Notes under the pieces: model-generated
What the model was told of the DNA's origin: nothing
What the model saw: the letters and a program-made list of their open reading frames with translations, nothing else
Database searches by the model: none
In this document: one piece after another, positions 21,189 through 31,410 of the stretch
Numbering within the stretch: the stretch's first letter is position 1
Layout of the letters: each line of letters starts with the position of its first letter
NCBI GenBank assembly: GCA_950295325.1
Contig: OX485807.1
Location: 16,953,001-17,017,000 of the forward strand
Direction of reading: 5' to 3'
DNA length: 64,000 bases
Source: Polytrichum commune
Taxonomy: Eukaryota > Streptophyta > Polytrichopsida > Polytrichales > Polytrichaceae
Program-made: the position numbers and the translations under genes

Positions 21189-23432
21189 TGTGAGCCCAAA
21201 AGGGTGCCCACATTTAGTCTTAGACCCTTGAAACGTTAGTTGATGCACTTTGAAGTAGCATGTTACTTCACAAAAATATAAAAAGAGTGAAATGTTAGTC
21301 TTAGAAGTACCATGTTGTAAGAGGCTAGGATGTGAGTTGTTATTGTGTTTTTACCTTCGGAAGGATTTGAGTGAATGAGGATAGGTAAGGAGAACTTGGA
21401 TTGAGTAGTTAGTGAGTAGGCTAGTACAAATGGATGGAGACAACCAAAGTGACTCAAGAGGCAAGTGCATTCGAATTGGGATGAATGGAGGATCACATGG
21501 AGCGCACAAGTGGACCACCTCATCATGGCCACTTAATGGGGAAGGCCCAAGGAAGAATGCAAGGTGGAGGATAAGCAAATTCTCAAAGCACCAATCAAAT
21601 CACGAGTTAAGCATCGTGGTTTGAATTAAGTGGTGAGCGACGATTTGGGAAAGTAAGGGGAGAAAGTTATGGCGGCGGAAAGCGAAGGAGGCTAAGTTTG
21701 GGTTGAAGCATCCCAAGTTTGGTAAAGTGTGGTAGGTAGAAAGCCAAGGCTAGTTAAATGTTCGAATTAGGATCCTTGTTGATCATTTGAGGGAGGAAGG
21801 CTTAGAAGATAGGATTGGCGCCTACTAAGTAGGAGGAAATCTCAAGGGCTTATCGTGAGCCTTGAGGGTGCTCACCCCCTCAAGCTTACTATATAATCCC
21901 TCATTCTTCCCTCACTCATCCTCTCTTTCCTTTGTGCTCCAAGGCACCCCACGAGTTATAAGTGTGGGTGTGGGAAGCCATATTGGAGCACATGTGTGTG
22001 CTTAGTTTTTAGTTTGAGAGCCAAGGCTTGTTAGCCTTGAAGAGGGCTTGACCTCTTGGTAGAATTAGTGTTGACGTGAAGGATTTTAAAGTTAATTCAT
22101 GATTCCAATTTGTGGTACTTTAAGTTCATGTTTTGAATACACGTGGTTGCAAGTTCCATGTTTAAGAGTTGAGCACTTGATGTTGTGATGAGTGCAAAAA
22201 TATACTTGTGTGGATTAGTTAGTCTTAGTGAAGTTAGGAAATTCTCTCTCCCCCTCTCCTCTCTAGGATTTTAGGATTTTAGGATTAGAGAAGAATTGTG
22301 TGATTAAAAAGGGGTTGTTAGTAGAATTAGGGAAATTAGGTAGGAAGATTAGTTAAGGGCTTGAATAATTAGTGAGGTAGTTGGGGATTACAATTACAAA
22401 GTTGTGGGTTTATGAAGGAGCTGGGTTTATGAAGGAGCTGGGTTTGTTTAGTTAGAAAGTAAAGAGCTGGGTTTATGAAGGAGCTGGGTTTGTCTAGTTA
22501 GAAAGTAAAGAGCTGGGTTTATGAAGGACCTGAGTTTGTTTAGTTAGAAGCTAAGGAGCTGGGTTTATGAAGGAGCTGGGTTTATGAAGGAGCTGGGTTT
22601 ATGAAGGAGCTGGGTTTATGAAGGAGCTGGGTTTGTTTAGTTAGAAGCTAAGAAGCTGGGTTTATGAAGGAGCTAGGTTTATGAAGGAGCTAGGTTTATG
22701 TAATTAGAAAGTAAAGAGATGGGTTCATGAAGGAGCTTAGTAGATAGCCTACCTAATTAGCTCATAGACAAGTAGTTAGTTACATTATGCTAGTTAGTGT
22801 TATGGTGGCTTTCACAAGTAAATGTATTTGAGATTGACTATAGAGAATAGTGTTTTTTTTTACACTTGCATCCTCTCTTTAAAAATAAACCACGTGCACA
22901 AATTAATGGAGAATGTGGAGCACTCTCGCGATGGCAAGACAAAGGAAGCAAAGACCAAAGGTGCGAGGGAGAGATTGACATAAGTCACATAAGTATTTCT
23001 TAATACTTAAAGGCTTATGTACGGTATGGAGACACCAAGTGAGACCTCTTATAGTAGCGATACGGAATACACAAGTGATAGTTCAAGTGGTAGTATAGAG
23101 TCAACGGCACGGACTCCATTTAGGAGAGGGATATCCTTAAGGGCTTGTGTAGCTAAAGCGGCCGGATGGACGTTAGAAGCAAACAAAGACAAAATAGCAC
23201 CCGAGCATAAGGAGGTTAAAATAACATAGTTAACTTGTGCATTCTCCACATACGTATTGAAATTGTACATTGAGTTGTTAAAAGTGAAATTCCAGTTAAA
23301 TCCAAGACCACTTGAAGGGTGAACCTTGCACTATGGACTCATCCAAGTCCAAATCCAATACCGCGGAAGAATGTGAGCCCAAACCCACTACTCGGACTAC
23401 GGACGCTTAAGGGTGGGGGGTTTGGCCTCACA
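21189..23432 (+). repeat. 3' LTR (2244 bp) of the young gypsy element
   Basis: Same length as the 5' LTR and, as far as I can read, identical except at 23368. The sequence before it (CCCCCGATGGTCGCCAATTA) has no purine run, so a canonical polypurine tract is not evident. Confidence 0.97.
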
Positions 23433-23437
23433 CTCAG
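23433..23437. other. Target-site duplication CTCAG (right)
   Basis: Matches 11729-11733. The sequence that follows (CTAAACGATGTTGGGCATTG) continues the interrupted pseudogene and matches 48617 onward in the uninterrupted paralogue. Confidence 0.95.
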
Positions 23438-23519
23438 CTAAACGATGTTGGGCATTGCAAGCCATTACAGGGACTATGTGCAATGCCAAAGTCGGGAGCA
23501 GCAAACATGACACACCTGC
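23438..23519 (+). pseudogene. MULE-like transposase copy 1, continuation
   Basis: Eighty-two bases resuming the coding line broken at 11733 (read as CWALQAITGTMCNAKVGSSK). They match copy 2 at 48619-48700 closely. The next 5' LTR (TGTCGC) starts at 23520 and ends the match, so two retrotransposons sit 82 bp apart in one pseudogene. Confidence 0.8.
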
Positions 23520-24404
23520 TGTCGCAACCCTTACTAGCCCCCTTAACAATCTTGCCAATTTTCATTTCTAACAAAGGTTACGAGCACTAACCCTTCGCAT
23601 TCCGCCATGCTAATGATTAGCTCCTCCTACCCCGGACGTTATAGTTCATAAGAGGGGAACCAACCTTCCTACTTTACTTTCGGGACTCACCCCTTAATCG
23701 GTAACCAATTCTTAGATGTGGACTTCCATATATGGAAGTCCAATCTTATGTTGATCATCGCGTTGCCAGAGTAACACTACAACAACCCGAAGCATATTAG
23801 GCAACTATGGCCTCACATTGGGCCAAAGCCCATGAAGGCCGTGCCGTTCGGCCTCGAGTGGGTGAGGCCACACCACCTCACCCATATAAGCCTCTAGGAC
23901 TTTAAGCAGGGCCCCTACCCCATTGTCAAGAAACCTTATGTCTCTCTACCAAGAGTTGGGGCCAAGTAGACATTTTTCTTAGCAGCAGGGCCTAGAAGCC
24001 CCCAGGTTTAGGGTTTAGGGTTGATGACCCACAAGGTTGTTTCATGTTTGGGACAATGAAGTGGGATTAATGACCCACAAGGTTGTTTTCTGTCGTTCCC
24101 ATTGGTGAGGCGCGATTGCTGGTCACCGTGGGCTTGAAAGTTTAGAAGCCAATCTTTCGGACGTCAGCTTGTGTTCTGACGTCCCGTTTTACCCATCCGA
24201 GGCCTGTGATATCTTATCACCCTACCCTTACCCTTGACCCATATAGAGCCGCAACATGATAGGTCGACGGGAAAGAGTTTGAAGACTTGAAGAAACTGAA
24301 GACCAAGACTCTTGAAGACTAGAAGATTTGACGGTCCGGTAAACAAGTCCAGTTGCAGCCAAAAGCCCAGTGCTTTCCCAAGGCGGAACCCTCTCTACCC
24401 GACA
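23520..24404 (+). repeat. 5' LTR (885 bp) of the second gypsy element
   Basis: Begins TGTCGCAACCC and ends CTCTACCCGACA, so the ends form the inverted repeat TGTCG/CGACA. A primer-binding site follows at once. It contains a 24-bp perfect palindrome at 23719-23742, a telomere-like run near 24004 and a duplicated GACCCACAAGGTTG (24027 and 24072). A relative lies at 61495-61935. No 3' LTR is found in the window. Confidence 0.75.
23719..23742. repeat. 24-bp perfect palindrome in the LTR
   Basis: TGGACTTCCATA followed by its exact reverse complement. The relative near 61640 keeps GGACTTCCATCCATGGAAGTC with little change, so the palindrome is the best conserved part of this LTR type. It could be a promoter or enhancer element, which is inference. 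Confidence 0.85.
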
Positions 24405-24405
24405 T

Positions 24406-24424
24406 TTGGTGCTTCCACTGAGAG
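24406..24424 (+). promoter_or_regulatory. Primer-binding site of the second gypsy element
   Basis: TTGGTGCTTCCACTGAGAG starts one to two bases after the LTR end. TTGGTGCTTTCATTGAGAG-like sites are common in plant gypsy elements. Assigned by position and similarity. Confidence 0.6.
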
Positions 24425-24456
24425 GTGCTTTGGGGCAACTGGATTTAAGCATCTCG

Positions 24457-26985
24457 ATGGGAGATTCTGAAGGGACAACTGGTGCCGGTGGAAGAGGCGT
24501 TGGTGGAGCCCAAGTTCCCATGGAGGACATTCTTGGGGCATTAGCCTTGTTCATGGAGCAACATCGAGCCAATCAAGGAGGACAAGGGGCCACGAAGGCT
24601 CTTAAAACGGTTGTTGCTAATATTGGGAGATTTGATGGCAAGAACATCTCCAAGTTCTTGCGGGTGTACATCTGTGAGATGGAAGTACACCAAGTTGGTG
24701 AGGACCGCATGTCTGAGACATTTGACATGGCGGTTGTGCCTGAAATTCGTGAACAAGTGAGAGAAATTCGTGAGAGGGCAGAATCATGGACTGAGTTTGC
24801 TGAGCTTCTTCGAGATGAATACTTTGAAGAAGACTCAGAGAGAATGACTAAGAGGTCTTTTCTTGAGTGGGTGGAGCAGCGGCCTAGTGACAAGATGGGC
24901 CCAAATGAGCTACTCAAAGATTTTGAGAAGAAATATAGCCAATTACCTTTGGCAGAAAGACACCTCCTAGAGACTAGGAAGGCAGAGTTATTTCTTCAAG
25001 CTGCTGATGAGGGACTTGAAGATAGACTTCTCATACTTCTAGGAGATCGCACAACAGAAGGTGGTTTCACCAATGATTGGAGGAGGGTGGAGGAGACAGT
25101 TACTCTCTTGGCCAAACAACGACGTGTGAGGTCAAGGGGTGTTGGAGCAAAAGTTGATGTGAAGCCTATTCAGACTCCAAGGGCTTTCAAAAACCCATTT
25201 GATTCAACACCTTTCATAGCTCCAGGATCCACCTTTAGAGCTACAAAGCCAAATGAAGGAAGTGCCCTTGAAGACCTTATCAAGGGGTTTCGAGAGCTCA
25301 AAGTTGAGTTCAGTGAGCTTAAGAAGGCTAGAGGGGCTTCTTCTTCTCAACCATCGGAAGAAACAAGAAAATACCCTAGGAGGTGTGTTTGGTGTGATGA
25401 GGTGACTGAACATACTTTGAGAGGGTGTGAGTCTTATGAAGAAGCCCTCAAGAATGATCTTGTCGTCTACAAAGATGGAAAGATCCATGATGCGGCTTCA
25501 AATTCTCCATTGAGGACTAACTTCGGGAAAGGGGGAATGAAGAAGTTAATGGAAAAGAAGATGACAAGAACCAACCGTGTGCAAGTGAATGGAGCTGAAA
25601 CGTATCATGTTCAAGTGGAACAATACTTAGTTGGTGCTTCATCTACTCAATCACATGTTCAAATGAAGAGGGGGGCTCAAGCCATTAGAAGAGCAACTGG
25701 ATGGGAGGATCATGTTGATGCAAACAACATCAATGTCTTTTTGAATGAAGGAAAGCACCATGATGACTTGCATGATGCTTCAGTTGAAGAAAAACGTGTG
25801 AGATTTGATGTTGAGGATGAAGAAGAGCCAATGTCTAAAAGAAGGCCTCCAATAAACAATGATCTTGCAAAAGAAATGAGGAGAAAAATCCCTACAAGGT
25901 CAAAGTCAGCAAGCCCTGACATTGTACACCCAGGAGATGGACCACTTCTTGATAAAGAGTGGGGACAGTCTAGTGGCAGCAAAAAAGGCAAAGAAAAGGA
26001 GGATGTAAGCAAGACCAAAGCAAAGACACCTGCTTACAAACTCCAATCAGACATTGAGACTTCCATTGACTTGAAAGGGATATTGGAAGAAATAATCTTG
26101 GATGCCAAGATTGAATTCACCTTGAGGGAGGCTCTTGGCATAGCCAAGAAAGATTTCCATGAGCTAATCATCGACATCATCAAAAGGAAGAGACAAATGA
26201 CGGCTGAGGTTGTAATGCTGACTGCCTTAGACACCCACATGACCGAAGATGAAGAGATGGCGATTGGTGAGGTATTTGCTATGATGAGTAATCAAGTAGT
26301 TGAAGATGATGAAGCTCTAGCAAATGATCAAGAGAAGGGGAAGATCACATTTTCAACAAATCAAGAGAATGTTGAAGCAAATACCTGCGGAGGAAAGATT
26401 GAAACTTTGAATGAAGAAACTCCAAAGGTTGAGGTACAAACTTTTGAATGTACCTCTGATCATTCTCTTATAAAAAGAAGTGAAGAAAAAACCGAATTTG
26501 ATCAATTGTTTTGGGCAAGGGCCACCACTGAGACAAAGGTGAAGCTTAGAGGATTGGATGACCCCATTTTAGCCCTTGTTGACCATGGTTCTGAGATCAA
26601 TATTATGTCTCGTGATATTTATGAGAAAGGCAAATGGCCAATTGATACAGACCATGGCTGGATCAGGAGAGCAGCCAATACTGGGCGGACTCAATTGTAT
26701 GGAGCTTGTCCTGCAATTCCTACGAAGATTGGAGATGTAGAGGTTGAAAAAAATTTCTTTGTTCAAAATCTTAGTGCTTACCTGGTACTCTTGGGCCAAC
26801 CTTTCATCACTGCTTCACGAATGGAAACCAAAGTGTTGGATGATGGGTCTCATTATGCCCGAATTCGGAGCGTGGATGGAAGGAAATCAGTGCAATTCTT
26901 GACGGTGAAGCCTGACAATGAGAGACACCGACTCCAACTAAGGGAGAATCCGCTACCGACATCTCCAAACTTTCAGGATTTCTAG
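24457..26985 (+). CDS. Gag-protease polyprotein, second gypsy element
   Basis: ATG 24457 is the first in-frame start; the frame is open to the stop at 26985 (842 aa). An N-terminal Gly-rich segment is followed by a gag-like helical domain (about 45-250, with FDGKNISKFLRVY and the acidic WTEFAELLRDEYFEEDSERM). A single zinc knuckle-like CVWCDEVTEHTLRGC (CX2CX5HX4C) is near 310. A long charged linker is rich in Lys/Glu. An aspartic protease domain has LVDHGSEINIMS near 706, with HG in place of TG or SG, and FLVLLGQPF-like YLVLLGQPF near 778. The polymerase is in a separate frame 14 bases downstream. No stop interrupts it. The element is 5'-complete but lacks RNase H end, integrase and 3' LTR. 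Confidence 0.85.
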   Translation: MGDSEGTTGAGGRGVGGAQVPMEDILGALALFMEQHRANQGGQGATKALKTVVANIGRFDGKNISKFLRVYICEMEVHQVGEDRMSETFDMAVVPEIREQVREIRERAESWTEFAELLRDEYFEEDSERMTKRSFLEWVEQRPSDKMGPNELLKDFEKKYSQLPLAERHLLETRKAELFLQAADEGLEDRLLILLGDRTTEGGFTNDWRRVEETVTLLAKQRRVRSRGVGAKVDVKPIQTPRAFKNPFDSTPFIAPGSTFRATKPNEGSALEDLIKGFRELKVEFSELKKARGASSSQPSEETRKYPRRCVWCDEVTEHTLRGCESYEEALKNDLVVYKDGKIHDAASNSPLRTNFGKGGMKKLMEKKMTRTNRVQVNGAETYHVQVEQYLVGASSTQSHVQMKRGAQAIRRATGWEDHVDANNINVFLNEGKHHDDLHDASVEEKRVRFDVEDEEEPMSKRRPPINNDLAKEMRRKIPTRSKSASPDIVHPGDGPLLDKEWGQSSGSKKGKEKEDVSKTKAKTPAYKLQSDIETSIDLKGILEEIILDAKIEFTLREALGIAKKDFHELIIDIIKRKRQMTAEVVMLTALDTHMTEDEEMAIGEVFAMMSNQVVEDDEALANDQEKGKITFSTNQENVEANTCGGKIETLNEETPKVEVQTFECTSDHSLIKRSEEKTEFDQLFWARATTETKVKLRGLDDPILALVDHGSEINIMSRDIYEKGKWPIDTDHGWIRRAANTGRTQLYGACPAIPTKIGDVEVEKNFFVQNLSAYLVLLGQPFITASRMETKVLDDGSHYARIRSVDGRKSVQFLTVKPDNERHRLQLRENPLPTSPNFQDF

Positions 26986-26999
26986 AGAGCACACGTGGA

Positions 27000-28742
27000 A
27001 TGAGGGGAGCCACGGGTGCTATGGAAATTCAGGCTACTAAATTCCCCAATATAAATACCGATCTTAGGAGTGGAGTTTTAGGTGTGACAGAGTGTGGATT
27101 TGTGAGCTTTACAAGCCTCAAAGACTTGGATCTAGTACAGAAGAGATTTGCAAAAAAAATGGAGAAAATTTTCAAAAGAATGAAGGTTCTCTTGCCAGAT
27201 GAGGGTATCTCCGGAATTTATGAGGAGAATGGATTACCAAATGACATCTTGCATCTCTTAGAGGACTTAGTTAAAGAGAAAGATGTCATTAAGACAGTTG
27301 ACTGTTTTGTTAGCATTCATTCAAGTCAACTCTATCAAGAGATTTCTCAAATAGTGACGATGCTTGGTGACTTCAAAACCAATGGGGTGAGACCGGAGGC
27401 AACAGTACATACAAAATACAAGATTGTTGCTAAGAAGGTGAAGCCAGTTGCAACTCAACTACCTTTTGACACTGAGGAGCATATCAAACAAGCTGAGAAT
27501 GAGCCAAGTTTGAGAGAAACCAGAAAGATTGGACACAATTTTACCGAAGAAACTTTGGGAAATTTAAAGATTGGAGGAGATGGGTTTTTAACTGAGCCGG
27601 AGAAGAAGAAATTTCAAAACATGCTTTCTATGCATGGAAAAACCTTTGCTTCTTTGCTAGATGAGATTGGGTGTGTGCAACCAAGTGTTGTAGCACCCAT
27701 GGTTATTTTCACGGTACCACATGTACCATGGCATTTAAAGCCTATACCTGTGCCTAGAACTCTACTTCCAAAGCTTGTGGAGTTATTCAAAGAAAAGATA
27801 CGCATGGGCATACATGAGCCTTCAATGGCTCCGTATTTAAACCGTTGGTTTATAGTGCCAAAGAAGTCAGGAGTACTTAGGTTCATCCAAGATATGCAAC
27901 CTGCCAACAAGGTGACAATTAGAAACAAAGGATCCGGTCCAATTGTTGATGAAGTAGCAGAAGCATTTGCTGGACATGCTATCTATTCCATTGGAGATCT
28001 ATACTCTGGTTATGATCAGTTTCAATTAGCTACCGAGAGCAGAAATTTGACAACCATAAAGACTCCACTTGGACTGGTACGCATGTGTACATTGCCTCAA
28101 GGTGCTACCAACTCGGTGGCGCATATGCAGAGTGCCATGAATCAAATTCTAAGAGACTTTGTACCTGACAAAACCATACCCTTTATAGATGACATTCCCA
28201 TAAAAGGGTGCGATGAGAAGAAAAAAAACTCGACAATCCAAGGTGATGGTTGTAGAGCTTTTGTGAATGATCGTATTAATGATGTAACCAAAATCTTGAG
28301 CAGACTTGAAGAGGTGAATCTGACCCTCTCCATTGATAAATCCAAGTTTGGGGTTGGTGAGATTTTGGTGGTTGGACACTTATGTGGTACCTATGGAAGG
28401 AAACCAAATCCTGAAAAGGTGAATGCTATAGGAAGAATGAAGGTATGTAGTAGTGTCACCAAAGTAAGGAGGTTTCTAGGAACATGTGTCTTCTATCAGA
28501 TTTGGATCCCTCATTTTACTCATGTATCAGAGCCTCTTTACAAGCTATTGCGCAAAAGAAACAAATTTCTTTGGCAACATGAGCAAGATGTAGCTATGAG
28601 GGAGTTGAAGAAAATTTTAGAGTCACCACCGGTTCTAAAGCAAGTGAGCTATGATTGTAGAAGACCAGTAATTGTGACTGTTGACACGAGCCCAATTGCA
28701 ATTGGATGGGCTATTGGGAGTCAAGTGTTAATGTACTCATGA
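27000..28742 (+). CDS. Reverse transcriptase of the second gypsy element, truncated in RNase H
   Basis: ATG 27000, in a frame different from gag-protease. The N-terminal 180 residues are a linker. The RT domain runs from about 245 (WHLKPIPVPRTLLPKLVELF) through RWFIVPKKSGVLRFIQDMQ, IGDLYSGYDQFQLA and LPQGATNSVAHMQ to the active site FIDDIP near 395. It continues through the GYxxRKPNPEKV and RRFLGTCVFYQIWIP thumb blocks. RNase H starts (VIVTVDTSPIAIGWAIG, near 557) and is cut at about 28720, where an unrelated repeat takes over. The last few residues (QVLMYS) belong to that repeat. The GDLYSGYD and PWHLKPIPVPR patterns resemble a gypsy branch I associate with fungal elements. That is a recollection, not a result. 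Confidence 0.85.
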   Translation: MRGATGAMEIQATKFPNINTDLRSGVLGVTECGFVSFTSLKDLDLVQKRFAKKMEKIFKRMKVLLPDEGISGIYEENGLPNDILHLLEDLVKEKDVIKTVDCFVSIHSSQLYQEISQIVTMLGDFKTNGVRPEATVHTKYKIVAKKVKPVATQLPFDTEEHIKQAENEPSLRETRKIGHNFTEETLGNLKIGGDGFLTEPEKKKFQNMLSMHGKTFASLLDEIGCVQPSVVAPMVIFTVPHVPWHLKPIPVPRTLLPKLVELFKEKIRMGIHEPSMAPYLNRWFIVPKKSGVLRFIQDMQPANKVTIRNKGSGPIVDEVAEAFAGHAIYSIGDLYSGYDQFQLATESRNLTTIKTPLGLVRMCTLPQGATNSVAHMQSAMNQILRDFVPDKTIPFIDDIPIKGCDEKKKNSTIQGDGCRAFVNDRINDVTKILSRLEEVNLTLSIDKSKFGVGEILVVGHLCGTYGRKPNPEKVNAIGRMKVCSSVTKVRRFLGTCVFYQIWIPHFTHVSEPLYKLLRKRNKFLWQHEQDVAMRELKKILESPPVLKQVSYDCRRPVIVTVDTSPIAIGWAIGSQVLMYS

Positions 28743-29005
28743 GGTAACCGATTTAGACGATGTTTTGTATGGAAATGCAGATTACCGTGTTCGGTCTAGG
28801 GAGAATCTAGTGAACGAGTAGGGGGTTGGACAACTTTTCACTTTATATATTTTGTAGCATTTTTTGTACAGGGCAAAAAAATATGGAACAACTTGCAATC
28901 TTCATGAATCCTTCGCGTCTATCTTGGAAAATTATCTCATGATTGTTAGACCAGATCGCCAATGCGAATCACCTTATTTTCACGGGTTATGGTATTTCTA
29001 CCTTA
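28721..29005 (+). repeat. Unknown repeat X, copy A (inverted partner at 35903-36189)
   Basis: Starts TCAAGTGTTAATGTACTCATG exactly where retrotransposon similarity stops, and ends near TATTTCTACCTTA. Its reverse complement recurs at 35903-36189 with roughly 85-90% identity. Differences near 28740-28810 are enriched at what would be third codon positions, hinting at former coding sequence. No family is recognised. Confidence 0.85.
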
Positions 29006-30457
29006 ATCGGTTGAGATCCTAGTGTTTGCAAGTCCAACCGGTTACATGTTACTGACATCCTTCGGTTTTCCTTCATTAAACTCAGGTATATTATTCCATA
29101 GATTCACCTGAAATGATCGGTAATTTTCCTACAGTCTTGATCTTCAACTGGTTATTTCTCAAACTCAAACAGTTCATGTGTAACTAACTGCCAGTTCTCC
29201 TCGATCATAGCGGCATACGTTTATGGGGCTCACACGAGCGAGATCACGGTGGGCAAGGTGAACTTTTGTAACAGTTTATTCTTCTTGAATGCAATGGTTT
29301 CTCTCACGTTCCTCACATTGGCTGCTCAGGGGTTTAGTCAATGTAAGTATTAGCCTGCAAGCACAACCATGTTATCAAACCAGCTTGGGGATGGGCACCT
29401 TAATTAATCACGGGTTGTGTTCCCGATGGCATCGACACACGCCGGGTCAGAAGTGCTGGCATTAAAATTGCACTATGTTGGAGTGTTGTGGTTCAGGGTT
29501 GAATTCGTTTTTTTCGAGCTGATGATGTGATGTGAGGATTGTAAAAACGAGAGCGATGAGTATGAAGAAATAACAAACGACCCTTTGATCTACTCTTGAT
29601 TTGCAGAAGTCTGCTGGGCTGCAAAACATCTACTAGTTCTAGAATATGTTTTTAGAATCTCGCATAATGGACCCCATGTCTCTCAAGTTACCCTTACTAG
29701 GTTCGTGATCTACCATGAATTGAAGCCTACCCAGCAAACCCTGCAGAAAAGAGTGAGTAGGGCTTCAAAATGCCAAAGCATCCGTCATATTCAAAGGTTC
29801 TTGAATGGAATCTTACGGATGAAATCCTGAATGTTCGAAAATTTTAATCACAACATGAATATCTAGATTTTATATATCACTCACTACATCATCGTTTACA
29901 GTATTTGGAATTACTCACTGCTATAACTTTTTACAAAGAGTGTACCACTTTACCAAGTAAAGTCATGCAATATGTTTGACAATCGTGTCCAAACAACATA
30001 TTCCAGCTTTTCTACATGAGAGAGAATCCTATAATAAGAAGTTATATAGCCATGCGTGATTCCAAATAGTCAGTGACACTAGATACCATAAACGGTGTAG
30101 TTCTTTTCCAGTATCTGATGATTTTATCTTTTACTTGGAGAGTAGATGCTATTTCCACATTCATAGATTTTGGGAACATCTAGTGGAGGAGAACCAATGG
30201 GAAGAACACATACCTACTTAGTACGTCAGGAAGTGATAGTTTAAATTGCCCTAGTATATAAGGAGGTAGTGGCCACGAAGGAGACAGTGGGCGGAGAACG
30301 ACAGTTCCCCTGGAATGTAGCACAAGAACCCCATTGTTCATATAATCGTTCCTGGGTTCGAACATGGGCAGCATTGAAATGATAGAATTACTCAAACGAT
30401 TACTAAGTTCTCACAAAGCTGCAACAGGTTTACGTTTGATTTCTGCACATTTGTGTT
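29006..30457. other. No recognisable gene
   Basis: Unremarkable non-coding DNA between repeat X and the inverted-repeat element. I see no protein motif, tRNA or clear repeat end. Confidence 0.4.
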
Positions 30458-31410
30458 CATATACCGTAGGTTCATAGCTGGTTCGACACATGTTAGCCGA
30501 ATAATTAATTAAAGTCAAAAAGCAAGTTCGGCACCTAAAATTAGTATATTCACATTTTCGGCAATTTCTTTTTTAATTTTTAAAAATTCGGCTTAAATTC
30601 ATTTTTAATATTCTTTTTAAGCTTATATCTTGTACATCTCTCTTGCATTGAATGACAAGTAAGATGTGAGTGAAGAGTTGAGAATGCTCTGTGCTTTATG
30701 CAAGTAGAGTGGAGTTATGTTCAACAATGCATATGGGATATGTAAACTTTGAGGTGAAGCACCGAGTTAGACTTCATTTTTATAGCACGCATAACTTTTG
30801 CATAGAGTCTTCAAATGACATAAAATTTGTTGGAGGTGAAAGATTACTTGATTTCTAAACTTTTCTTAGACCAACAAAATTCCAAAAAAGTTGATCTTCT
30901 ATGCACAAATGAGCTCCGAAAAACTGTTATGAACGCATTTTAATTTTTTGATCTTTACACGGCTGCAATGTTTTGTCCATATCTTTTGCATAAAGACTTA
31001 TTTTGACACAAAACTTGTTGGAGGTAGAAGAAGGATTGATTTCTCAACTTTTGTTAGTTGGACAAAATTCTATAAAACTTCATCTTCTATGCTCAATTGG
31101 ACTCCAAAAATTTGTGTACAACACATTTGAAAAGCCTCACCTAGAGTCTTGCTACTTCTTAACCCATATTCTTTGTGGACTAATGTAAGTGAGCTTGATT
31201 ACAAAAGGAGCACCTTCTCTCTTTCAAAATTCACATATGCTTCCACTGTAAGTAAAACTCTAGTGAGAAGTAAAAATTTCTTACTTTTCGGCAATTTTGA
31301 AAAATAATAAATTTTATATTCGGCAAATAATGCCAATAATATTCCAAAATTTTCGGCATCTATTTTTAGAGTTATTTTCTGTCGAACCAGCTATGAACCT
31401 ACGGTATATG
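30458..31410. mobile_element. Non-autonomous DNA transposon, 31-bp perfect terminal inverted repeats (953 bp)
   Basis: The left end at 30458-30488 (CATATACCGTAGGTTCATAG and on to GACA) is the exact reverse complement of 31380-31410. If CA/TG flanks are excluded the core is TACCGTAGG...CCTACGGTA with a TA on each side, which would fit a Tc1/mariner-type TA target. The true end is ambiguous because CATATA is also kept in the fragment at 32154. It has no transposase. Subterminal TTCGGCA motifs occur on both sides, and the interior holds two ~155-bp tandem copies about 193 bp apart (30782-30940 and 30975-31130). Confidence 0.85.

Larger units (their letters stand above)
11734..23432 (+). mobile_element. 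Complete Ty3/gypsy LTR retrotransposon, very young
   Basis: An 11,699-bp element in plus orientation: 5' LTR 11734-13977, primer-binding site near 13982, gag-protease-RT-RNase H-integrase from 14887, 3' LTR 21189-23432, flanked by CTCAG duplications. The two LTRs are both 2244 bp. I found one difference (G at 13913, A at 23368), which implies very recent insertion. No chromodomain is seen after integrase, and the protease has DGGSS in place of DTG/DSG, so a non-chromovirus (Tat/Athila-like) position is likely but not shown. A single-base frameshift in integrase makes this copy defective unless it is bypassed. It is inserted in a MULE/SWIM pseudogene. Confidence 0.97.
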
